Below are positions 10,742-20,831 of a stretch of DNA of 64,000 bases, in pieces; position 1 is the stretch's first letter; every line of letters begins with the position of its first letter. The DNA lies in the NCBI GenBank assembly GCA_003194525.1, contig NBIV01000001.1:496001-560000 (forward strand), given 5' to 3'. The notes beneath the pieces were generated by a model that saw only the letters and a program-made list of their open reading frames with translations, was not told where the DNA came from and did not search any database. The stretch comes from Gracilariopsis chorda (lineage: Eukaryota > Rhodophyta > Florideophyceae > Gracilariales > Gracilariaceae). The position numbers and the translations under genes are program-made.

Positions 10742-11270
10742 ATGAAATGGAGAATGAAACTTCAACTTTCAAACTCAATCGTGCCAGCATGGAACTCGAA
10801 AAACGTTTTAGGAGTGCTCTACAAGAGAGGATGTATCGGTATCAGGAAGCATTGTCTGGGATGGTCGATCCAGCCAAAGCCTCTCGTTTTTTCTCGATAT
10901 ATCTACCACGGGTATTAAGACATTGTGCGAGACTGTAGCGCTATACATCCGCAAATTGTTTGAATACGTTGGACAAAAGTAAGTGCTGAAGAGCAAGAAC
11001 TCAGACTCGGTACGTGGATAGTGAAAGAGTCCACTCCTCAGATCGTATCGGCGCTATACGGGGACTGGTGTCCGGAGAGTGTGCCAGTGCTGCATGTGGT
11101 TAGGTATGAACGGCAGGTTGCAATACAAGTTGAACGGCTACAGGTAAACATTCTACACTGGAACATACAATATCTATGTGGTGTTCCAAGAGTTTTGCGA
11201 TAATTACCAAACGCAGGACAGGTCCAAGTCGACAACGTCTGCGCACAGTTACATGAATAGCTCTATTTAA
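10742..11270 (+). pseudogene. Relic of an unknown protein-coding gene
   Basis: The frame from the ATG at 10747 (63 codons) has a protein-like, charged, amphipathic composition (SMELEKRFRSALQERMYRY). Protein-like sequence goes on in other frames: LCETVALYIRKLFEYVGQ just after it, and VKESTPQIVSALYGDWCPES from about 11019. This suggests one gene that has shifted frame at least twice. A splice explanation is possible, since GTAAGT is present near 10979, but no good acceptor at a normal distance was found. Family unknown. It may be a decayed member of a repeated family. Confidence 0.4.
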
Positions 11271-11441
11271 AGAACACACTCTCTCATGTGGTTCTTCGGA
11301 GCCCAATAGAGGAGGCTCATCGACTGGGCAAGAGCATTGCCAGACGAGTCTGGTGAATCTAGGCCACGTAGCATATATATATGAAACAACCAATCAGAGG
11401 CCGGTAATCCCAAAATGTCACCAGACATGACCGTCCAAAAC

Positions 11442-11578
11442 TGTAGAGGTTGTCGCTCTGCCTTGTTTATTCTCCTTTGGGGAGTGTAAACGTTCAGTCT
11501 ATATATACTAGCTCCATAAGACTAGTGGGTGGACCCTGTGGCTCGTTCCAATGAGCGGCCACAGTCAGTCCATTCACA
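11442..11578 (-). repeat. Copia LTR (3' LTR of the element)
   Basis: 137 bp; read on the minus strand it begins TGTGAATGGA and ends CTCTACA, so it has TG...CA ends. It contains a TATATATA core near 11503 suited to a promoter. It pairs with the repeat at 17450-17586. Confidence 0.8.
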
Positions 11579-11899
11579 CCGTCCCTCGCAAACAACTTAG
11601 TTAGAATTGTCTTGCGTTCTACTCTATCCAAGTGACGTAGTGGCTACAGTTAAAAACCTCAATACAGTAAAACCTCTGAAAAAAACCATATCTTAAAGAA
11701 AAGGTATAGCCCTCTCGTCAGTTGTGTTAAGCAAACTTGCAAGAAATAAAAACAATGTAGCCGCCCACATAAAAAGGAAACTTTGATATGTAAAATATAT
11801 AAAGGTAGAGAGATAGAGAAAAAAAACCCTTAGTGAAATCAGAAAGAAGTCAAAGTCGGTAGTAAAAATTTTTAGTTTAAGACATCAAGCCACAAAGCA

Positions 11900-14740
11900 A
11901 CGATAGTTGCTTAAGGATTTTGTAGGATACAGGCTTGGTCAGCACGTCAGCAGCTTGCACTTTAATCCTAATCGATTTTACATACACAGCATTCGCCTCT
12001 ATCAGTTCTTTGACATCATGAAATTTAACGGATTTGTTCTGTCCCTCTCCGAGACCTTGGGGTTCCTCACAATCGACAACGCAGTCGAATTCTCTATGAA
12101 AATAGATATTAGGTACATTTTCGGTTCATCGGTTAGGACTGTTTTGTTGCGTAATTCCCAAAACAATCTCCGTAACCACGTAAGCGTTTTACAGCAGTAC
12201 AAAATTGCAATATACTCTGCTTCTCCAGACTACAACGCACCAAGCGTTTGTTTCTTGGTCTTTAACATGATCGGTGCTTCATTCACCTTTGTCAACAATC
12301 CAATCCTAGACTTTCTTGTCTCAAGACATCCACCCCAATCGGCATTGCAATATACCTTCATTGGCGCTGTAGTATGCGTGGGAAAGAACAAGCAAAGACC
12401 CTTTGTACCCTTCAACTACCTAAGTACTCTTTTTCCAAGTCCCACGTGCCTCATGCATGGGTCGTGGGCTTGTTTTGCTAGCATAGATGCTGCAAACATA
12501 TATCTGGTCTGGAAGACACTGCCAGGTACATTGAATTGCGCGCCATCTTCCGGTACCGACTATGAATTTTAGGTGCAAGACTGAGTTCTTCTTCTCTTCG
12601 GCCTGTGAGGTCGTATTGAGAATTTAATGGTTTCCTAGCACTGTTTGAGTGGCTCAATCCGTTTTCTTTCAAGATCCTTTCGACATACCTAGGCTGTCGG
12701 ACATTGATGTCTGTTTTGTTCCTCTCAATGTCAAGTCCGATGAATGACTTAACTTCTCCAAGAAGCTTGACCTCGAACACCTTCTGCATCTCCACTTTTA
12801 CGTCATTAAGTAAGTAATGCAAATCACATGACATCAAGATGTCGTCCACAACGATCATTAATGACAATGTACCAATTGTGGATTCATATATGTAAAGGCG
12901 GCTATCCATACTAGATTGTGTGAATCCTAGTCGTAATAGTGCCTTATGTAGTAGTGAACCCCATATCTTCCCGGCTCGGCGTGCCCCATAGAGAGATTTG
13001 AGCAGCAAGCATACTTTCTCAGGTACAAATGAGAATCCAGAGGCGTTTTGTGGTTGCTCCATTATTAAGGATTCGTCGAGATCCCCGTAGAGGTACGCAT
13101 TGCTTAATGTCCATCTCCTCCAACATTAGGCCTTGGGATTCAGCTTTGGCGAGGATGAAACGGGTAGTTTCTTGTCGTGCGAAGGGTGCGTACAGGCCAT
13201 CGCGGTCGAAGTCCAAGTAAGCACATTGTAAGTCGCCCCGCGCTATGCAGCGTGCTTTCGGAAGTATCTGTGGGGGATCCGAGCTCACGTATTTTTCTAT
13301 GAATCTCCAAAGGAAGGGTAAGGGCTTCATATTTGGTTTTCTGTCTATAATCCTCCACGTTCCTCGTTGCACTAGGGCGTTGTATTCTCTGTCGATTGCT
13401 TCTGCCCATTTTGGCATTACTTGTGCTTCCTCAAAGCTCTTAGTAACTCTGCCATCATCCCTAAGATCTCTTAAGCGAGAGTGTGAAGTCAAACAATGCA
13501 CTAAATAGGCATCCAAACGCTCTTCGTCATCTTCCTCCATATTTCTCTCGGCTTCGTGACGACGAATTGGAGAGAAGTCTTTTAGTTCGTTGATGGATGG
13601 AAGGGCTTCCTTGTTCATTTTGAAGTCTGCCTCGCGGCACTTTATTACTTTTCCCATCGAGGGAACGTAAATTCTTACCAGAGTTCGTGGGCTATGCATC
13701 CCAACGAAATGGCCTGGAACAGCACGAGGTAGTAGCTTCTTGTTCGCCACTGTCTCGGACCGATATATATACGCATGTCCCTGCTGTCCAAACTTGAGGA
13801 TATTTGTAAAGTCAGGCTTGCGCCCAAACCATAGTGTGAAGGGGACCTTCATTCCTACTCGGTGATTTGGGAGGCGGTTCCTTAGGTAGTTTGAATGCGA
13901 GATGGCTTCCTCCCATAGCTGATGAGGCAAATTTGCAGCGAACAGGAAAGTTCGCGCCATCTTCCACAAGTCCTGGATGATTTTCTCCGCGACACCGTTT
14001 GATTGATGCGCATACGGTGGATTGAATTCAAGTATCATTCCGTTCTTCATGGCATATATGACGAAGTCATCGGACCTATTCTCACCCGCCCCGCCAAGGG
14101 GAACGCGGTATATTTGGTTTAGAGAGAGTTCATTCTCTGCGCGAGCCTTGTACCAACGTACTGACTCAAAGAACTGAGTCTTTTTGTCGAGAAAGTAAAC
14201 GGAGCTTACACTTGTGTTATCGTCAATAAGTACCTGCATGTACTTAGAACCTTGTAAGGAGCTCGGGGTTATGGGGCCGATGAGGTCCGTGTGTGTTAGT
14301 TCCAATGGCTCTTCCGCGATCGAGTCAGATTTTCTGAGTGCAGCACGTTTGGTACCAGCTTCGATGCACAGGGTACAGGAAATATTGTTTACCTCTGTCG
14401 CGGATAGTGTGGGTACTCCATCACATTGGTCGATGCAAGATAGAAGCCGATCGCGACCGGGGTGTCCAAGTTTCTCATGCCAGTCCTTGGCAGTGTTGCC
14501 TGGAGAGTGTGACGCTGTTTTTGCGCATGGGGGAGGCGTAGAGCTTGGTAAAGGGTAAAGTACGTCCCTTGGCGTTGACTTGTAAAGTTCTTTTCCATTT
14601 GAGCGATCTTTGATGATGAACATCGAAGTCTCTTGGCTGTTGGAAAATGTTAAGTCTACGTGCCTTGAGCACTGAGAGGGATACGAGGTTAGAGTCGAAG
14701 GATGGCTTATGCTTCGCAGGTAACAGTATCCCATTTCCAA
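11900..14740 (-). pseudogene. Copia pol remnant: integrase, reverse transcriptase, RNase H (fossil)
   Basis: Integrase-type sequence lies at about 13019-14740 (KLGHPGRDRLLSC, LTHTDLIGPITP, NGVAEKIIQDLWKMART, then a conserved PFTLWFGRKP block). Reverse transcriptase lies at about 12478-13062 (KSLYGARRAGKIWGS, SLMIVVDDILMS). An RNase H trace lies at about 12230-12415 (VYCNADWGGCLETRKSRIG). The order integrase before reverse transcriptase marks Copia rather than Gypsy. The region is broken. Confidence 0.85.
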
Positions 14741-15176
14741 GCGGTAGTTTTATTGTTCCAAAGCCTATTATATCAGACGTGTAGTCACAAGTGTTTACTG
14801 TTTGTGGTGTACTGCGTTAGTAGTCCCAGAACAGGTCCCTCTCGTTGACGAAGACGTGACTTGCACCTGGGTCTAGCCATGTTAGTATTCTGTCATCATA
14901 ATGAAGACTTACATTTGCTATGGCAACGAAACCTCGTTTGGGACCACCTTGCTCGCTGTTGTTACGATTGTTATTTGCTTTTCGTTTGTTACGGTGCGTA
15001 TCCCAGTTTCTGCTTGTATTTTGGTTTCGGTTCTCGTGGTGGTTTATGTTCCGCTTAGAGTTCCGGTGAGTTTATTGCCTCTCATTGTGCGTATGGTTCG
15101 TCTTTCGTGACCAGCACTCAGAACGGATGTGTCGTATTCGTCCGCACTTCCAGCACTGTACTTCTGTCTTTCTTCT

Positions 15177-15890
15177 TCAAGAGGGTTTCTTGCTCCGAAT
15201 TGTAGACTTCTTTGCGGCAGAGTATGGGCGAATGCTGTCGTTGCTGGTTATTTTAGTCCTTATGGAGGACGTAGAGGCTCTGTGTATTCGACAATCCATC
15301 TCTGAACGGACAAGTGATACTACTTGGTCTTGCTCCATGTTTGTAGCATCTGCTAGTAGTGATATGGCCATAAGTGAGTCGGGTAAGGTGCGAAGCAGAG
15401 TGGCAGTTCTCTCTTTGTACGTCAGTGGATCGCCAAGTCTGGCAAGTTCCAAGTAAGTTGTTTCCAACTCAGTGAGGTGATCTTGTATGTCGTCACCGTT
15501 GTTAAACGTTAAAGTGCTTTGCTTCTGCCGGAGTTTTAGTTTGGATTCCATGTTACCCTTTTTGTATGTGGACTCAAGTTTCTTCCACACCTCCAAAGCA
15601 GAGCAGTACTCCCGTTCTACTAACTCGGAGACAGCAATGATAGGCTGCGTGCCCAAGTTCTGTACGATGGCCGATCTTGCCTTTCGATCGGCGTCGTCCC
15701 ATCGCTTGCGTGCTTGCTCGCTACCATCAGCTAGGCGTGGTTCTGTGAGCACGAGTAATGCTTGCAAGCTATCCATTATGTCTCGCACGTATAGGCGCCA
15801 TGTGTAGTAGTCGGCGGTTTCTTTTAGTCTGGGTATACGTTTGGTCTCGTAATCCTTATCAATGTCCATCGCGGAGTAAACTCTATGCAA
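15177..15890 (-). CDS. Copia gag remnant (fossil)
   Basis: A 237-codon frame with the Copia gag (UBN2-like) pattern: YYTWRLYVRDIMDSL near the start, then VWKKLESTYKKGN, ELARLGDPLTYKERTATLLRTLP and LPDSLMAISLL. It sits in the expected place between leader and integrase. Part of the fossil element at 11442-17586. Confidence 0.8.
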   Translation of the reverse strand: MHRVYSAMDIDKDYETKRIPRLKETADYYTWRLYVRDIMDSLQALLVLTEPRLADGSEQARKRWDDADRKARSAIVQNLGTQPIIAVSELVEREYCSALEVWKKLESTYKKGNMESKLKLRQKQSTLTFNNGDDIQDHLTELETTYLELARLGDPLTYKERTATLLRTLPDSLMAISLLADATNMEQDQVVSLVRSEMDCRIHRASTSSIRTKITSNDSIRPYSAAKKSTIRSKKPS

Positions 15891-16611
15891 GACTCAGATA
15901 AGGTGGCAGATAAAATGTCTTCACCGGTGTCCTACCGGGGAAGGGATCCTTCTTTTACTTCTTGAACGTTCGGGGCCACTGGCAGGATATGCTATCCCCA
16001 AACCTTTAAAGGTCAGACCCCTGGCTCCGAGTAAGACTCTCTTGGTGAGATGCGATTTCAACAGCCTGCCCAATTTCTGCGCAATCCAGAACGACGGTGC
16101 GTGTAGCGTACGGGATGTTCAGGAGAGGTTACTAAGAGCAGGATATTTATTCACCAGGTTACCACCTCTTTTCCCTTTCGGTTACTTGGTCGGCAAACGT
16201 GCTCCGGTTCGCTTGCTGATCTGTCGTTGGAGTCCGGGCTGAACGATGAGACACCCTGTCACCGACGGTTCGCAGCCACACCCCAGCTGTGCCAGTTATC
16301 TAGTGCGCTTACTCGCCTCCAGATTAGTTCAAGTCCCCTTTCGGTTCGCTTACGGTACTCAGCTTGCGGACTCCTTTGAGAGACCAGTTGCCAACTTCCA
16401 CTCAGTGGGTAATGGCTGCGGAGGCCCTGCTCGGGACTTGGTATCTCGTCTTACAGTCAAAGTCCTTGGTAGGGTGTTCACAGGTGAGGCCTTGTGTTCA
16501 AGACTTTGGCAGATGGTGGGGCGGATATTAACAGCGTCGACAGGAGAGTGGGGGGGGGCAAAGGCGAAAGCTGTGGGGGGGGGGTTGTGGTTGTATGCCA
16601 GAAGCCTGTGT

Positions 16612-17215
16612 CCACGTGGGGGAGGCCGGGAGGGGAGGGAGGCCAGTCCAAAGGCGGCAGCCGGGGGGAAAGTTTAATGGCGGAAACCGCGGGGGGGAGG
16701 GGAGGGCCAGTCCAGAGGCAGTAGCCGCGGGGTTAGTTCAATGGCGGAAGCCACGGAGGGGGGGGAGAGCCAGTCCAGAGGTGGCGGCCGCGGGGAGGGT
16801 TCCATGGCGGAAGCTGCGGGGGAGGGAGAGAGCCAGTCCAGAGGTGGCAGCCGTGGGGAGGGTTCAATGGCGGAAGCTGCGGGGGAGGGAGTAGCGGCTA
16901 AAGCTTGGAAGCCGCAGGAGGGGGGATTTAAAGCCTGTCCAAAGGGGGCAGCCACGGGGGGGGAAGGCGGCGTCCAAAGGCCGAAGCCGTAGGGAGGGAG
17001 AAGAAGCCATTCCGAAGGTGTCAGTCGCGTAGAGAGGGGGGCGGCGACCGAAAGCAGAAGCCACAGGGGGCGTGGAGAGGGGAGCCGGAGCCTGTCCAAA
17101 GGTGGCAGCCACGTGGGGTGGGGGGGGAGAGCGGCGGCCAAAGGCGGAAGCCGCAGAGGGCGTGGGGAGGAGAAGCCGGTCCAGAGGCGGCAGCTGCGGG
17201 GGACGCAGAGCGCGC
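16612..17215 (-). repeat. G-rich tandem array (unit about 63 bp) in the Copia leader
   Basis: Units begin at about 16675, 16739, 16802 and 16865, each around ATGGCGGAAG and holding GAGCCAGTCCAGAGG, with a period of 63-64 bp. More worn copies continue to about 17215. The period of 63 is 21 codons, so frames stay open on both strands: 258 codons on the minus strand from an ATG at 17450 and 83 on the plus strand. The rest of the leader (15891-16611) has no recognised feature. Confidence 0.75.
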
Positions 17216-17431
17216 AAGGCGCGCTTAGAGCCCGGCTAGAGAAGCCGGGCGTTCCGTGAGAAGTGCGACGAGCTTTTCTTTGCTCGTAGGGTGCCGTTAA
17301 ACAGTGATTGCTGCAGCGTCCCTGAACGGTAATGTTTCTTGCGTGTGCATTTGCGGCGGCGGCAGCTGTCTGCTTATCAATACTGCTATCGATAACGTAT
17401 ATTATATAATCGCTGTCAGGCCTGTGGTATG

Positions 17432-17449
17432 CCCGCAGCGATGCTACCA
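17432..17449 (-). other. Primer binding site of the Copia element
   Basis: Directly next to the LTR the minus strand reads TGGTAGCATCGCTGCGGG. The first eight bases match the complement of a typical initiator-Met tRNA 3' end, the primer commonly used by Copia elements. Confidence 0.65.
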
Positions 17450-17586
17450 TGTAGCGGTTGTCGCTCTGCCCTGTTTATTTTCCTTTGGGGATTGAAACTG
17501 TTCAGTCTATATATACTAGCTCCATAAGACTAGTGTGTGCACCCTGTGGCTCGGTCCAATGAGCTGCAACAGTCAGTCCATTCACA
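17450..17586 (-). repeat. Copia LTR (5' LTR of the element)
   Basis: Same length (137 bp) as its partner at 11442-11578, about 91% identical by eye, with the same TG...CA ends and TATATATA core. The primer site follows at once on the minus strand. Confidence 0.8.
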
Positions 17587-17836
17587 AACACCTGGACTGT
17601 TTTGGGGTTTCACCGGCAATCCAGTAGCAGCTTGTTAACTTCAAAGCATTGCATTGCTCTCTGAAGAAGAATAATGTTTAGCAGTGGACAGTGTGATACG
17701 TCTCATACACGTGTAATATTGCAATGACATAAGTTAGCAATGTCATTGCAATTTAGTATTTTATTCGGTAGCATGGCGAGTAACCTTCGAGCTACTTGCC
17801 ATGGGACGAGTAAACTTGTTATACAGGTTTGTTTAA

Positions 17837-18144
17837 CCCTTTTGACCCGGCGAGCTTGTGTCTACTGAGACAGATATAAGCTTGAAATATGATTGGGTAA
17901 AACGCTGTAAGCAACTTAAACAATTGGTTGCTAGATTGCGAAGTACTCAAACCGCTTATGTGTACTGAGATAGACATAAGAAAGGGCAGATGGCAACGCA
18001 TCATTGAAACGTTTTGACAAACGTGTGATTGTTGTCATAAAAGTACTTGCTGAAACACTAAATTGTAGATTTTTGCTGAAATTTTGATTAGCTCTTTTCT
18101 TATGTCTATCCTAGTAGACATAAAAACTTTTCGGGTCAAAAAAG
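17837..18144. mobile_element. piggyBac-like MITE
   Basis: A 308-bp unit with imperfect inverted ends of about 43 bp: the left end starts CCCTTTTGACCCGG at 17837, the right end read inward starts CTTTTTTGACCCG at 18144. The left end is preceded by TTAA (17833-17836), the target used by piggyBac elements; the right flank is TTGG, close to TTAA. Each end also holds a small palindrome (TGTCTACTGAGACA on the left; TTATGTCTA paired with TAGACATAA on the right), and a further copy of this motif lies at about 17951-17981. Sub-terminal palindromes are common in piggyBac ends. No transposase inside. Confidence 0.5.
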
Positions 18145-18227
18145 TTGGCCGCTCTGGATTGCACTCTCCTAAACCCCACAACAAAAAGCAGTAAATCCTT
18201 GGCGTTGATCTCTCGCTGCGTTAAAAA

Positions 18228-18320
18228 AGCACCTCTACAGTTGTAAGATATGGGACGAGGGAACACGGCATTAGAAAATTGCTCTACGCGGATTACAAAG
18301 ATTTTGTATTGCTTAATCCT
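18228..18320 (+). repeat. Dispersed repeat shared with 28740-28892 (LTR-like fragment)
   Basis: About 90 bp around GAACACGGCATTAGAAAATT and AAAGATTTTGTATTGC, matching 28740-28831 with moderate divergence. Since the other copy follows a Copia RNase H remnant, both may be pieces of that family's LTR. Confidence 0.45.
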
Positions 18321-18368
18321 TTTGGGACGGGAAAAGCTTATGCCCGACATGGATATATATAAGCTTCA
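18313..18368 (+). other. Possible second piggyBac-like end
   Basis: TTAA (18313-18316) is followed by TCCTTTTGGGACGGG and then AAGCTTATG...ATATATAAGC, which aligns with the left end of the MITE at 17837 (TTAA, CCCTTTTGACCCGG, AGCTTGTG...ATATAAGC). No matching opposite end was found nearby. Confidence 0.3.
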
Positions 18369-19122
18369 GCCAATCAGCAGGCGACAATGGCTGCCCAATA
18401 AGCACTCCGGAGTGCAGCTGAGCTTAGACGCAGAGCACTAGAGCGCCGAATACAGCTCAGTGACGCCCCGCCTCCCTCCCCAAAAAAAGTCAGCACGCCC
18501 GAGCTACGAACAGCCTGTATTATCATACTAATCTGCATTCATCGTTTCCTTCTAGTTTCTGCCCCTCAAACAGGCTTTCTACACTGTTTGCTACAAATTT
18601 CGTGTCGTCAATCGGTCTCTTCGCATGTGGCCGCTATATCGTCGCCTTTTGACTGCGTTTCTTCGAGCTTTTTGTTTCTGCTCTCTACCCCGCATTGCTG
18701 TACGAAACGCCCTGGTTTTGTCTACGATTTGGTTGGTTCTTGTTGCGCAAAGTTTTACAGCCCTCACTGGTGTGTGGCGTTTGTAGGTGTATCGATCAAG
18801 GTCTACACGAGTGGGATTCGTTTCAATTATTCTGTGTCAACGATATTGTTTCTCAAGTAGTGAACTCATTGTTACAGGATTGTGCTACGCTCTGAGGAGC
18901 GTCGCTATCAAGAGCGGAAACTGGCACAGTGTTCTATCTCCTTATCGAAGCTACATAGCGCAGGGGACACATTTGTTCTCGGACAGCTTCTCTAGCGAAG
19001 TGGTTGGAGCAAAGCGCAGGTCTCCTAAGATCTGTTGATACTATTAAACCGTGGTAACGGATAGTCTGTTGATGACGTAGCTCGAGTTAGTTCTGCTATC
19101 GAGTAATACTTACCAATTTGCT
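18369..19122. other. Stretch with no recognised gene
   Basis: Contains CCAAT (at 18370) and short frames only. It could hold the promoter of the small relic that follows, but nothing in it can be supported. Confidence 0.4.
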
Positions 19123-19653
19123 ATGGAGAATAATCTGTTCCACTGCATACCAGCTTCTCAGTATGACGAAGATATTATCGTTGATGGAATTGCTACAGTG
19201 AGCAATAGCGAACAAGAGGTTACCACTGGTTTGACACCTTCTTCAAGGACTTTGAAAAATGCGGCGCACAAAAAACCAACAGGAATGGCCATGCAAGCAG
19301 CGGGGGAAGTTCAAGATGCCCAATCCTCATCCTTCGGCCATTCTGTGCACCTGCAGAGTTTAGACTCCTAAAACGAAGATGTTATGTGCGTTAAGTGTGG
19401 TCGCACACCGTGTTACTTTACACAGTTCTGTCAGGCAGTAATAGAAGCCGTATATGTCACGTATCCCGCAACTGGAAAGTACTCTTCATGTAATAATGAG
19501 GCAAAAAGAGCAGCATACAAGAGATACATTTACGAGAGATACGGATTTGTGGGAAAAGGAGTAAGGATTCAAATACCTAATTTCGTTCTAGAGGCAATGA
19601 GACGAATCTGGCCAGATACAGCAGGGGCGTATATGGGGTTCAAAGAAGAATAG
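19123..19653 (+). pseudogene. Small Cys-rich unknown gene, split by one stop
   Basis: Two blocks in the same frame, 19123-19371 (82 codons) and 19384-19653 (89 codons), are separated by one TAA and a 12-nt gap, so they look like one gene of about 176 codons with a premature stop. The second block begins CVKCGRTPCYFTQFC, a possible metal-binding cluster, and continues AAYKRYIYERYGFVGKGVR and IPNFVLEAMRRIWPD, ending GAYMGF. The pattern recalls a small uncharacterised domain seen in several protist genomes, from memory only. Function unknown. It lies among mobile elements and may be carried by them. A functional short protein from the second ATG at 19384 is also possible. Confidence 0.45.
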
Positions 19654-20335
19654 GTTTACTTTGATCCAAGCAACCTGACGGTGGCTATTGTGGTGCTCAC
19701 TTTGTTTGGGCGCTTTCGACGACAGCTTTGCTTCAATTTGAACTCTGCCTCCGTCACAGCACTGTATATATCAGAACGAGCATCCCAAAAAGAATCCTTG
19801 AAGTGTGTAGTAGAATACTAGACCAAAGGCCACGTTGGGAAGTAGTACCTACTACGGGTAGCGGGGACAGAGTACCAGCCACTAGGGTGACAGTCTACTG
19901 GGGTCTAGTTGTGTCGTGGGCAACTTCTGAGGTGCAGGTGGAATGGGCAGGCGTTATATGAGGTCCCTACAGGCCGGGCGCTCTCGTAACGATGGCTTGG
20001 AAGCCTGTGTCCGCTGGAAGCTTGGGGGCGACTACAGGACGGAGGTGGTGCTTGCCTTCACTCCTCAGTGGCTGGCTGCACTCGAGCCAACTAATATAGA
20101 GGGCGGGGCGCTCTAGACCACCGGTAACTACTACTAAAAAATGAAATAAAATACTACACTATTCTACCGTGCACTGTGCTACAGTGCCAGGTCCACCGGA
20201 GGTCACACTTCACATCACAATTATCTCCGACCCACGTGGCTAATATTGACATGAGCTAGTAGTGCTCCGGTCCTTCGTCCACCTTTTCGGCACTCCAGTT
20301 TGCCAGCCGTCTGACCTTAGGGCTATTGTACTACA
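19654..20335 (-). repeat. Probable 3' LTR of the old Gypsy element (inner edge only)
   Basis: At 20335, read on the minus strand, a polypurine tract is followed by TGTAGTACAATAG, matching the TGTAGTGCAACG start of the young Gypsy LTRs at 45061. The outer edge is uncertain; TGTAGTAGAATA at 19806 is a candidate end, which would make the LTR 530 bp. No clear copy was recognised beyond the other end. Confidence 0.4.
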
Positions 20336-20831
20336 TACTCTCCCCCTTAGTTTCTGCCGCCTCGGCAGAACTCATCGTCCGCCAATTCTTCTTTGACGCC
20401 CATTTCCGTATACTCCTGCTTAGAGGCCCGCAGGGATGGCTGCACTAGTACTAATCACGATCCCAATGGTCGACTGACTCGTTCAGCACTCCCCTACTAG
20501 GCCTTAGTAAGGGGTGGGAGGGGACATGGACCTCCTATTGGTCGTGCACACGTTTTTGTTCAGTATCAAATGCCAGTGGACACGGGGATGAGTGCATCAC
20601 TTATGGATCTATTGGGTGCCAACGTCTGCGGCCGGGGTGTCGCTACTGCTATTTCGCAACAACTTCGTTCGCTCCGCTTCTTTCGGGTTGTCCCTTCTAC
20701 CACCACGGCAATTGCGCGCGAAGTCCGTTGGTCCCCACGTTATAATGCACCCAGAAACCTCCCATTGCGACCCTTGGCCAATCTGCTTGGCGATTACTCC
20801 ATTCGGCATGTCCTTTGGAACAGATTTGTAC

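Larger units (their letters stand above)
11442..17586 (-). mobile_element. Copia (Ty1-type) LTR retroelement, old and broken
   Basis: The element is bounded by two 137-bp direct repeats, with a primer site inside one and a purine-rich tract (GAGGGACGG, about 11579-11589 read on the minus strand) inside the other. Reading on the minus strand, the order is leader, gag, integrase, reverse transcriptase, RNase H, which is the Copia order. The coding region is broken in about five or more places. The LTRs differ at roughly a dozen of 137 positions, so the insertion is old. No exact target duplication was found (AAAAC on one side, AACAC on the other). Confidence 0.85.

Noticed and set aside
15891-16600. 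Ribosomal RNA-like piece in the Copia leader
   Set aside because: The GC-rich, structured look suggested rRNA, but no known rRNA block could be recognised.
11437-17591. Target-site duplication of the Copia element
   Set aside because: AAAAC and AACAC at the two sides are similar but not equal; cannot be claimed.
19806-20335. Firm LTR pair for the old Gypsy element
   Set aside because: Inner edges are supported by primer site and polypurine tract, but the two outer regions could not be aligned.
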